DNA of 64,000 nt from Anisus vortex. Its lineage: Eukaryota; Mollusca; Gastropoda; Planorbidae. Under the pieces are notes generated by a model. That model saw nothing but the letters and a program-made list of their open reading frames with translations, had not been told where the DNA came from and did no database searches. The DNA lies in assembly GCA_949126835.1 (NCBI GenBank), contig OX421506.1:20098926-20162925 (forward strand). Direction: 5' to 3'. A program made the translations under genes and the position numbers. Shown here piece after piece: positions 27,001 through 39,700 of the stretch. Numbering within the stretch: the stretch's first letter is position 1; the number at the start of each line of letters is the position of its first letter.

Positions 27001-30000
27001 CGACTTACAGGACTCGGCTCTCCCCTCCCATCCTTTGGCGAGCTTGCGGAGCGAGAGATGTCTTGATGTGATAGCGCGGGCTTTTTCAAGTGACCATTTC
27101 CATGTCTGGGCTTCAGTTTTGCTACGCCCCCCCCCCCCCCTTAAAATTGTCCCAGATATTTTTTTGCCTGCTTTGTTCCACTCGCTTGTAATTCAATAGC
27201 ATTCATTAGTAACTCGTTAGTATTTTGTTGTCTACAATAAAAAACAAAACACCAGCACTGAAAAGAAAGTCAAACTACAGCCAGTATAAATAGATTGTGA
27301 ATAGAACGTAAACAATGAAATTTGAGAAGTAAACTATGACATAGAACTCACGGCTAATGTTTCACTTTACGCGGCGAATGCTTCACTTTTCTCGTAGAGA
27401 ATGTTGTATTGAAATAGAATGGAATGTTATATAATCTCTATTTTAATAAAGAGTATATAAAAATATACATCTACTATGTCAACTTGCTTAGTTAGGATTA
27501 TGTAGTTATACACATTTAATAAGATAATACCGGAATTTAAACAGATTTATTCTAATTTTTTTTTAAACTGTTTAAAAATCGTTATTTAAACAAGGAATAA
27601 CCACACACTATATAAATTATATACATCTGGAAAGCATTGCAGTTGTTTCAATGTTACCTGTATTATTAAATGTATCCAGTTACATCAAAGAATTGTTAAT
27701 TTTGTGTTCATTGATCGGCGTTGCGTTTATTTTTCTTGTTTAATAATTAACCCATAAGCACCTGTGTGTCTTTTTGTCTCTTCTTCTTTCTCAAAGTAGA
27801 AATAGATTATTCCTAACCGCCATGTTTTTCTTTCAAGAACATTAATCAATGATTAGCTGAACTTGTCTGTGTATAGCTTGGGTCAGTTTTTCCGTATGTT
27901 TTTTTTTTCTTTCAAAGGGGAATAGTGAAGAGTATAGAAATAACAAGTAATACAGAATTTATATGAAACACTTTGGGCTTCGGTGTTGTTTAGTTTTACT
28001 TACAGTTGTTTTGTCTTGAAAATTGTAAGTAAAAATAAAGTACCCGTCGGATCGAATAGGTCCGGTGAAACAGCGTTGATTTTGTGGCCAGCACTATGCA
28101 CCAGGATTCGAACCTAGGACCTTTGGATCGCCAGTCGAACGCGCTGCCGCTCGGCTATCGTGTCCCATTGAATATTGTAAACACTTATCTTTATTTGTTG
28201 TTGTTTTTTTGTTTTCAATCGGCGGCATAAGCTTGAGGTCAGTCGGGGGTTCAAAGGTTGTGATCTATAAATATGCTCTATTAAAAAATTTCGAAGGTTT
28301 TCGCAGATTGATTCATTCTGTGAGTTTTTCAAATCTTTCTCTCGCTCTCTTTCTGTCTCTAGTCTGTCTCTCTCTCTCTCTTTTTCTCTCTCTCTCTCTC
28401 TCTCTCTCACATACACACACATAGTTTTTCAACCAATACCCCCATCTGCATCAAAATGTCTGTTATAATGAGCCCGTGCACAGCCTCTGACGTTGGTGCG
28501 GGGAAAAGTCAATGGCTAACTACAGTAATTGTCTTTCACTTACAACAGCAACAAAAAAAAAAAAAAAGCGCCCCCCCCCTCAACCAAACCCATTTGAAAC
28601 TAAGTCTTAACCTTCCTCCATTCTTCTTTTTCCCAGTTAAGTTCTGTCATCACTTCGGTCTTCTGTGCTTGTATGCAGTGGTCTGTGCTTGTATGCAGTG
28701 GCGTAGCGAGGATTGCAATGCAGTGGTGGAAGTGCCAATAGTGCAAAATATGGAGGGGGTAGTATAAAATGGGAGAAGGGGGGATTGTAACAGGGAACTA
28801 AAAGTGCACAACCTGGGATAGAAATAGGAGACTTATAGCTGGCATACACACACCAACACCACCAACATAACTTTTATCTATTCATTGATTGGGCTTTAAG
28901 CTAAATATTATATTAATTAAATAGAATTTCGAAATAAAAAAAAAGAAACATATCTGTATTTTCGGTTTGGGGAAAAAGGAGGAGGTGGTCGGGGTTAGGG
29001 GAGGGGTCACATGCACCCTACCGTCTCCGTGGCTACGCCTATGTTTGTATATTCTGCTTACTAGCTATGATCTTTTTTTTAGTCTTAATGTCTTTATGCA
29101 ACTAGGCGGAAAAAAGCTTCAGATATAAAAACCAAACTTTGGAGATATATCATCATCATCATCTGTCCTTTGGGTTCCTTGTGGAACATAGGGCCTCTGT
29201 CAAAGCACGCCACTCTTCACGGTCTCTTGCTAGTCGCTTCAATTCTTCCCAGCTCTTTCCAGTTCTTTCGGTTTCATCTAGTATGCTTCGTCTCCAGGTT
29301 CGCTTAGGATTCCACTCTAAGGCCTGTCTAGCTCTGTTGTTTTCTTTCCTGAAGGTGTGTCCAATCCATCTCCACTTCCTTTCCATGATTTGTTGTTCTA
29401 CTGTTCTTTGTCCACACCTCTCCCACAGCTTGGAGTTTTCTACCTCGTCGAACCATTTTATTTTGAGTATATTTCTTAGGCATCTGTTAAAGGGTAAGTC
29501 CTGCCTGAAAATCAAATACGTAAAGTATATATTTTCTGAAAGCTTGTTTAAAAATAAGATTTATCAAATATTTTATTTATTTTTATTCTTTTGAAAAATG
29601 TGTTTAATTAATTAATAAATCGTGTAATTATTGATTGACCTAAAAAACGACCATGCAGTGACTTCCCTTCCTTGTGACGTCACAAGTGTCAGACAGGGTG
29701 AAGTCTTATATAGCCTAATATTTGCCGTAAACATTTTGTGCGAGAGGATTTTGTAAACATTCTTGCAGTCGAGAAGGGCTTTCAAAAGAAGAAATCTTGA
29801 ATGCCTAAAGCATTTCGTCCATTCACAAGGATATCTGTTCCTTAAAAAGCAAAGTTAGGTGGCAAAACAATTACAATGCAGGCCTAAATCTAAGACTGAT
29901 TCCGAAGCACCCTCAAACAAGACAGACGATCGGAGAAAAAAAAAAGCATAGGCCTACTCATAAGAGATTTGAAAAAAGAATTATTATCAAAGGTAAATTT

Positions 30001-33000
30001 TTTAAAATTCATAAGACTCTTATTACTCTACTCTTTGGCTAAGCAACTACATTTAAAAAAAAGTTAATAGACTTTTGACTTAGGCCTATACCTGCCTATG
30101 ACCTACCTAAATGTTATGGCCTAGTCTATAACTATAGACTCACTATATTATAGTGTCTATAGAGTAGTAGGCTATAGTAGGCCTACAGTATAAATATAGG
30201 CTTATAGGTATAGACTCTTATAGATCTAACTACTACTATAAGTCTAAGTACTTTAAGTGGCTTTAGGCCTAGCCTATATTATAGATTATAGCATATTAAC
30301 CTATTATATAGTCATGCAGTAGCCTATATTAGACTACAGTCACAGACAATAAATTTATAGGGCTTTATTATAGGACCTATTAGTTTACAAAATCTATAGG
30401 CCTAAAGTTTACTTGTAATAAACTGTATCATAGCTAAAAACCCATGTTGTAGGCATAGAAGGCTCATATAAATAATGCAAAGGCCTATTTAATCTATAGG
30501 CTAAAAGCCTAATGCCTAATGGTAAATACTAAAATTCTGAGTAGAGCCTATGCTTTCTTTAAAGGTCTACTATATATCCATTACATGCCATATAGTGTTA
30601 GCTATACTTTGCTATAATTTGCTTAAGATGTTATATTATTTTAATTGTTGTAAATAACAATATATAAAAAAATTATGTGGTTGTAAAAATGTAAAATATA
30701 TAGGTGATAGTAAAATTTGTAATCATTTTATAATCAGGAAATATAATCCACAAATAGAGAATCTCTTTCAATGGACCCAATGCCACCGCCACCACTGAGT
30801 GAAGCTTTGACTTGTGAGAACCAACAATTGCGAAGCCATAATTTATGTCTGTAGATCTTCAGATCTTATGTGGATCACAGTTCCAAAGAGGACAAGATGA
30901 TACAGACAAATCTCATATTCAGAATGAATCAGAAGCAAGGGTAAGCATTCAAAAATACATTAATGATAATTTATATATATATAATATATTTAATATTTTG
31001 ACTAAACCTTTTATAGCTATATAAGGACTATAATATATAAATACTTTTTTTTTATTTAACTTTTACTCATGCCATTTACTTTGTAGGCCTACACATATTA
31101 CATTACAACTTATCTAACAATACTTTTTAAGGAGTACAAACTGGGATTAAAACATGCAAGTCTGTAGAAGTTCAGACCTGTGAGCCATAGCCGAGGCAAG
31201 TCTTCAGTGACCTACACCAATAACTAAGTTCCAGATAAATGTGAATATGAAGACGATGAATCTGATATTAGCGAAAGGTATCTTATAAGATAGACATTTT
31301 AAATTAGTTTACTAATTAGTCTTATTAAATATCTGCAATATTTGTCATATTTAATTAATATTGCTAAACTTTGCTTTAATTTTAATCCTATTTAAGAACA
31401 AATATTTCATACACTGGTATTAGAAGTCTTGAAACATTTTGTTCAACATTGATATAATAATTCCTTTAAATAACTTTTTTTTATCAGTGAAAACTAGGGC
31501 TGTGGAGTCGAAGAGTCTGAGGAAATTTAAAGTACCTGGAGTCGGAGTTGGAAGTACAAAAAGTTGAAATTTTTCTTGGGGGAGCTACCATCTCCTACCA
31601 AGGGCGTCCCCAGGTGGCGAATAAGGAAATGGTCTTTATATATAGAGGTCAGTTGTGAATACTGAATAAGCTGCCGTGGACCAACTGGTTTGCTTCCATG
31701 GAGGGTAGGTGGGATATCCTGTGTTAAGAATACTCTTTTTTAATGCTCATAAATCCAAGGAAATGACTGCAAAAAAGTGAACAGAGGATGATCGACTGTT
31801 TTCCAAATGCACTACCTATTAATTATCAATCATGTTATTTTGTTTATACTGTGTTCAAAAATGTATATAATACATGGGCATATTTGTTTAAATTAGCAAC
31901 TATATTGAAAGCAATAAAGACATTTCATTCAAATTTAATCATTTTATTTTATAACTGTTCAAAGAAATATACTAATACTTTAGAACTAAGCCTGTACAGC
32001 TTATTCTTTATCAATATCAGCCCATTTGAAACCAGTTAGTCTGCCTTCTGGATAGGCCAACATTATTTTGTTTAAAGCACAAGCAGGCAGCGGTGTGTGA
32101 ATTTCATGAACAAGTATGCCAAAACACCAATAAACTGAGTTCCTGTAACTGTAGGCTAAGCTGTGTATCACATTGTCCTGAAAAAAAAAAGAATAATTAC
32201 TGTTTAGGTTTTAGTCAATACTTTTCATAATTCAGCTGTTTTTTTAACATATCACTATTTGATGTATTTGTATATAAATCATATATATAGGCCTACAACT
32301 ATATTTTTTAAAACCCTTCTTCGGTTTATGAAATAATTTTATAGTATAGAGCAATTGATTCAATTAAAGGTTGAAATGCAAAAAGTGTTTTTTTGTTTTG
32401 TTTCAAGCTTGAGCTTATATAGCCTAACTATAAATTGGGCTAATTTTCATTATTTTATCTAAAAACTGTTGCCAATGTAATCTTTTAATAATCAAGATCA
32501 AATAAAATTAATCCTAAGTAGCTTTAAACATTGAACAGATAGGTAATAATCACTGGTGGTAAAGATAAGAGGATTGATCACACCCTAAGAAGAGGACCAG
32601 GAAACAGCTAGCCCCTATTATGCCTGTTACGGCCGGTATTCCTATGTCAATAGTCTACCTTTACCGATATGTAGGCCCTAGCTTTTTTTACAAGTATAAT
32701 TATTAGTCCGTCACAATTCATAATAACTACTTAGTAGCGTATTCATTCTAAACTAAATCGCACAAGTAAGCCTCCTATAGTCTATAGCCTATAGTATACC
32801 GGGTAGTCATACAGTCACAGTCATAGTAATTAATATAGTAGGCAATAGCTAGCATATACTATTCATATAGCTTAAAAGTTCCGGTAGTAAAAGTGAATTT
32901 AAAAGTCGTTTTATGTAGACTAGTGTGAAGATTACCTACATAGGCCTATCTTTAACGTAAGTCAGAAACTAAAAAATTGATAAAGTCAAACCCTAAGGCT

Positions 33001-36000
33001 ATGATGCTAAGGCTAAGCCTACTAAAGTGTCGAGAAACTGCATAGCCATAGTCTATGCCAGTCTATGCCATAGCGCCATAGACCTACCCTAGTAGGACTG
33101 TAGGAGGCTAATCAAGTAGGCCAACTTACCATTTGATATTTCCGATGCGTGATCCATTTTTCTCGATTGATTGATATATGCTGAATTCAGCGTTAAAATT
33201 CCTTTCGTCCTCGTTGTCTGATAGATTTTTTTTTATTGTTCAAACATGTAATACATTTTTATGGTTCTACTTCGCGTGAAGCCATGTCGATTATAGCATA
33301 GTCGATTGATTGTAAACAAAAATCTTGGAAACTTGTGACGTCACTACCTGTTCGTGAGTTTCCGGCCCGTGGTCGACAGTTTCCGTAATTGGCAATGTAA
33401 TTTAATTAAATTAACACATTTATCGTCCACTCTCAAAAGAAAGACTTGTATATTTGAAAATGATATTTCAAAGGCTTTAATATGGAATTAAGTTACTATT
33501 TAGGCAGGACTTACCCTTTAACAAAGGTCTGGAGTCTATTTTGATTGGAGATACATGGGGTGGGGATATTGCCAAGGGATGCCCTGAATACAAGAATATC
33601 GGATCTACATTCGTTGTGGTTCAGTCTGATTGGTGGTTAACGGTTCTCGAAGTTTGCTCTCGGAAAGGTAATGCCCGACGTCCCAGGTTCAAACCTCACC
33701 ACACGTAATAAATACCATGACGAAGATCAAGCTAAATAATTGAGGATCCTTAAATCTCTCTCCGCCTTTTGACGTTCCCCATTTACTTTTCCCCTTAAGA
33801 AGTGTCAGGACTTTTATCTGAGTTCTTCTGAGTTATCTCCCTCTTTGTAGTTCATTGTTACGTAATGTGCACTCTGTTTGTCTTGAATAATAAATTGAGA
33901 TTTGATTTTTTTAAATTTTGTTCTGCACGTGTGTGTCGTCTTGGTGTGCTCACATTTCATGTGTTGGGTGTGGTCATCGTTCTGTGTGTGTAACGTGTGC
34001 ACCTTAGGGTGTATCCTTTCTCTGTGTACCCCTGGTGTGTCGTGTTGTTCTTTCTGTGTACCTAGCTGTGTGGTGTCGTTTTTTTTTTCTCTGTATACAT
34101 CATCGGTTGTGTTAATTTGGCCTGTAATGTGTGTTAATCGGGTGTGTTTTGTCGTCTTTTCTGCGTGTAATGTGTTCAGTCTTGCTCTGCGTGCCTATGT
34201 ACACGTGTGTTGTTTGGGTGTGTCTGTGTTTGTGTACAATATGTGTGTGTTACTGAACATGTGTGTGTATTTATGTAACGCGCTTTTGTATTTTGTACGT
34301 GCTTGTTTTGAGTGTCACCAGAAGTCCAGATCGAAGTCTATGCGACAATCTATAGTAATAATTGGCTTGTTAGATATTGACTTGGCGCTCACTAGTCGCA
34401 GCCAACCTTTGTGTGTGTATGTGTGTGTGGGGGGGGGGGGGGATGAGAAATAGCTTTGTATTTTAAGGTGGGTTTGATGTAGGGCAATGGGGTGAGTATG
34501 TAGTCCATTGCCTGTCGCAAAGATAAACTCATTTGGTAAAGTTTCTATTATTGTGTTAAACGCCACTATATCAGTTGAAGAAACAAAACAGCTGCCGTAA
34601 TCTTAAACATAGATGCTGGGCATTATGCACTCTACACCAGTTGTCGGCAACCTTTTGATAACAGTGTGCCAAAGTATGATTTCTAATTCATTCAGCGCGC
34701 CAACAGCCTAAAAGTCTCATCCTGGCTGTAGCACTAAATTTCTCGTAGATGAGACTTGAATTGACTTTGTAGGCCTATTCCAAGTCTGCCACGCGTGCCG
34801 TAGGTTGCCGACCCCTGACTACACTGTTATAACTGTTAAGTTATGGCTTCCCTTTAAAAAAATTTATGGAATTGACCTTGTATGCACACCACTGATGACT
34901 CAACATGGTTTATACGATTTGGGAATAAATTCGGGGAAAACTTACTTGGTATTTTAGGTTTAGGAAAGTTTGGGAAAACTGGCCAAGTTCCAGGAGAGTT
35001 GTTTGATTTTCACTAAAATTGACAAAACAGCGGGAAAAAAAATTCTATTAAGGTTTCATTGAAAGTGAATAACCATGTAGTTAAGTTGAGAAGTTAACGA
35101 ATTACCCATTTGTTGTTTTTTAATTAGTCAGTGTAACAACCTCTACAAACATTTTTATTCAGATTTCCTATAGTCAACAGACTGTTAGTAAACAGAAATT
35201 TCACACATGGCGGTGAAAATTAATTTTTTATTTATGTGTAAATGTGTGTGTATGTGCAAAGTCTTTGAAAAGTTTGGGAATTCGGAAAAGATTTTTAGAG
35301 TAAGAACCCTGCTTGAAAAAAGCAATTTCAGAATTAGTCTGGACATTTGCTTTTGTGCGCTCGCAGACAAAAAGTATAATACTTCCGGAACTGTTTTCAA
35401 AACAAGACTGCGCATCTTTTTTTTTTTTTTGTCCGCCATTACCTAGGGATTATTATACATGCCGTACGTTAGAAAAAAAATACATCTATTGACTTGTTCT
35501 CACTACTCTGTTCATTTTAAACGAGCAAATGAAAGAAAATAAAACAACAAGAGACGGCCTTAATGCTATCATTGAAGTTTGAACACTGCTGTCCTGTTGG
35601 GTTGTTGTTTATACTTTTTTTTGTGGGTGGGGGGGGGGGGGGGAGAATTCAAAGGTTAGATGTAAGTTTAATTGTATTTCCTGTAAGCCATTCTGTTAAG
35701 AAATGCGTATCTATGATAATCTATCTAAACACAACCCCGCTAGCTCATTAAATTAGTAATAAAGTGTTCATTCCGTTTGTAAAGGTTCTAACAGATCAAT
35801 AGACTATATTAAAAGACGCTCTACTCTCCCCCTCCCCTCCCCCAATAATAGCCCCGCCCTCGCTCTCCACACCAACCCCCTTTCCAAACATACAACGAGC
35901 TAGCTCTATTCGTTGATTATATTTTCTATTATAATTATCTTGAAGTTCATTGGTATGTCTGAGTGTCTGTGTTTAACGCCCTGATGTTTCACAAAGGCAC

Positions 36001-36680
36001 ACACAGAGCAATAAATGAATTGCATTGAGACACTTATTGATTGATTTGATCGGAATACGTTTACGACATCTGTATGGTGACACTGTCTTTCAGTTCATTT
36101 GTCAACTCTGTGGTTTTTTTAACAACACGTATAAGAAAACAAAACGAGAGCATGCGTTTAAATGAATTTAACGCACCAAAATGAAATGAATATTGTATAA
36201 CGAAATGAATAGTCTATAGTCTATTTCAAAATGAAATGAATATGCTATAACGAAATGAATAGTCTATAGTCTATTTCAAAATGAAATGATTATGCTATAA
36301 CGAACTGAATAGTCTATAGTCTATTTCAAAATGAAATGAATATGCTATAACGAAATGAATAGTCTATAGTCTATTTCAAAATGAAATGAATATGCTATAA
36401 CGAAATGAATAGTCTATAGTCTATTTCAAAATGAAATGAATATGCTATAACGAAATGAATAGTCTATAGTCTATTTTAAAATGAAATGCATATGCTATAA
36501 CGAAATGAATAATCTATATTAAAATGAAATGAATATGTCTTATAGAAATAAATTAACCTTAAAGAAATAATGAGGATGTCATAATGAAATTAAAAATGTC
36601 GGATGAGCTAAAAAAAAAAATTATAAGCCTGATTCCGTCCCCGCTCCCCCCCCCCCCTTAACCTCACCTTAACACAACGA

Positions 36681-36733
<53 letters not shown>

Positions 36734-39700
36734 GTATATATATATATATATGTTGCCACCCCATTCCTTGAAAGTTCTGCATGCGCGGAATAAAAAAGAG
36801 ACTTAGTAATAGCAACACTTTTGCGCCAGCAATAATGCAATAATAATTATTTTCCACGTATAAGGAACGATTAAAGTAGAAAACAAATCCCACTTGTATT
36901 GTTCCAGATAAAATACCCAACTCAACTTTTAAACGTTTTTCATTTTTCTTTTGTGCATCAAACGTTGTTTTTTTGTTTTCTGATTATTGTCCTCTTATGT
37001 TGTTGTTGTTTTGTTTTTTGCTTTTTATTTCTTCTAAGCTGTAAGTGGTAGCAATCTTGTGTAATGGGTTATTACTCAAAAACACGACTCTCATGGCTGT
37101 TTCGCATTGTAAGAATCTCCCCCTCTCTCTCTATCTAACTTTTGCCACACATAACAACATTGTAACAACAGCATTTGTGTTCCTTTTCGGTGTCTATATT
37201 AACTATATTGACGAAACATTTTATATACTCTTTACTCTTTGTCTGAGTGAAATTACTGTATGCTGAATTAGCAGAGTAATATGGATGGTACGGGGGTCTA
37301 TATTTCTGCTTTTACAATGTGTATCAGACCCGATGGTGGGTCGATTTGAGCCCCGGGCATTTCAACGGTTTCCTCCTCTCCCTATGCACACGCATTCGAG
37401 TGTTATTCTAATAAATAGGGAGGTAGAAAGAGAACAAACTGGAAATGCCAAGAGAAAGTATAGGCATTTATTCGTTTTTGTACTCAAGGGAGTCTTCTTC
37501 GGTGGAGGCAATTTTTCGGCGAACTCCCGGGTGCACAAGTGTTGGCGTACCGGTGTGTACACAAGTGTTGGCGAACTCCCGGGTGCACAAGTGTTGGCGT
37601 ACCGGTGTGTACACAAGTGTTGGGGAACTCCCGGGGTCACAAGTGTTGGCGAACTCCCGGGTGCACAAGTGTTGGCGAACTCCCGGGTGCACACGTGTTG
37701 GCGAACTCCCGGGTGCACAAGTGTTGGCGTACCGCTGTGTGCGCAAATATTGGCGTACTTCCGGGTGCACAAATGTTGCAGTACCGCCTCTGTGTGCACA
37801 CGTTTTGGCGTACCTCTGGGTGCACACATTTTGGCGTACCTTAAAAGTGCACAAATGTTTCAAATCGTTAAGGTAATCTGAGGGAATGGCGTGCAGATCT
37901 TTTTCGGACTTATCATTGTTCGACAGGGCGGAATTAATAAGATCTTTTAAACTTCTGCCTTGTCACTCTGACATTAACACACACACACAAAACGAAGACA
38001 AGAAGAAATGATCGATTCGTTTGTTCTTGATTGAGTTCTAAAAAGGCGTGGTTTTATTCAAGTTCTTGGTTGGGTTATTTTTAAATTGTATTTCATTGTT
38101 GTTGTTCTTTTTGAGGGTAGGGGTCATTTATGTCAATGAAATAGAGAACACGTATTAGAGAGTCTAGTCTCTTGTTAATATTAATAAAGTATTTTAGGCC
38201 GGAAACGTTTCAAAGGATTAAAATACAAATTACAGGTATATAATATACTTTGTAAAAAAAAACTGTAGCATTTACCAGCTGTTTGGTTTGGGTTTCGATT
38301 ATTTCCCCCTGACTAAACTGATAGAAAAAGAGTTGTGTATGCTATTACCAAAACAAAATGTGTTTAAGATGCACCGTCGAGTTCAGATTCGCCTGCGTTT
38401 GGTTTAACATTTAAAAAAAAGAAAACAGATAAAAAGAATAGTTAATTTCTATTATTTTTACTTGTCGAATTTTGTATAAACTACAATGTCTTATTATTGG
38501 TATAGACTTAGAAATCTGTTCAACACATTTATAATATATGTTTTTGTGTATGTATATTGTACACTTAAAATACCGCCAAGGTTTAGCTTGCTCACGTCAA
38601 GGGACCGGTATTGAGGGCATGGTGCATTAACCCATAATATAGTCTTCAGAGGCAATCAGAGGGTTCATTGACTGCCGAATTCTGACACAGTAGAGCAGAG
38701 GTCGGGAACCTATGACTCGCGAGCCAGATGTGGCTCTTTTGATGGTTGCATCTGGCTCGCAGACAAATGTTCGATTATTAAAACAATCTTTTTTTTAGAC
38801 TTTTTGATCTACATATTATAATTCATAGCATATCAATATTTCATTCTACTAATGAGCTAAAGTCTACCGCAGCTCAGCATCAGAAGAATTCAGAGACATA
38901 ATTATTGTAGTTTTAGTGTTGAAATTACACAAAATGCACACATTTACTTGAATGTTTAGTTTTAAACATAATTAAATTAAAATTAAATTAAATTGGTTAC
39001 TTATATAGCGCTTCTATCCATGCTATTTCAGCATGCTCAGTGCGCTCTGTAAAGACAATGCTGCCTGCTGGCGCAAATAATGTATGGCTCTCACAGAATT
39101 ACTTTTCAAAATATGTGGTATCTCGTGCAAAAAGGTTCCCGACCCCTGCAGTAGAGTGTCTCTGACTTTTTATATCAGTCTTGCCAATAGAAAGATCTAT
39201 TGTAGAAGATTTTTTAGTGGCCCCAAGTTCTCACACTATCGTGTCTTCCGTCGCTTACATAAGCGAACCGAGTTCTATAACCACGCCCTGCATAATATGG
39301 TTCTCCGTGAAGACACCACTTTCCCCCCATTCCCCTTTCCCCCCATTCCCCTTTCCCATGCTAGGCGAGCGGCCCCTGTGCGGATGTCTTTTAATTCTAC
39401 CAAGGCCCAGATTGAGAGGGAGAGGGAGGGAATACAATATTTTGTTGTCTTTTTTCTTTCTTTTCTTTGTTTGTTTGTACACACAGGAGATCAAAACGTG
39501 GAATTTGTCTGCCCGAGAATGATGGTGGCTGGGGTTGTGTTTTTTTTTTGTCAAAAAATTTCTTCTCTCTCTCTCTCCGCGCTTCTCATTCATTCTCTCT
39601 CTTCTGTGTATTTCTTTCACTCACCCCCTCTTTTTGTCTTTTTTTTTTCACTCCCTCTCTCTGGGTCTTCCTGACCCTCTCACCCTGTCTCTCTCAATCT

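Noticed and set aside
30060..30600. Dense ctatag/aggcctatag sequence as a possible regulatory array
   Set aside because: No fixed period or spacing; it is low-complexity sequence inside a dead transposon. Covered by the TAGGCCTA finding instead.
33902..34453. 183-codon Cys/Val-rich frame
   Set aside because: It lies on a GT-rich degenerate repeat; the residues simply reflect tgt/gtg codons.
37285..37881. Several overlapping frames (up to 198 codons) with repeated Cys/Trp/Arg or Thr/Cys/Ala motifs
   Set aside because: All are read-through of the 26-bp minisatellite, open on both strands.
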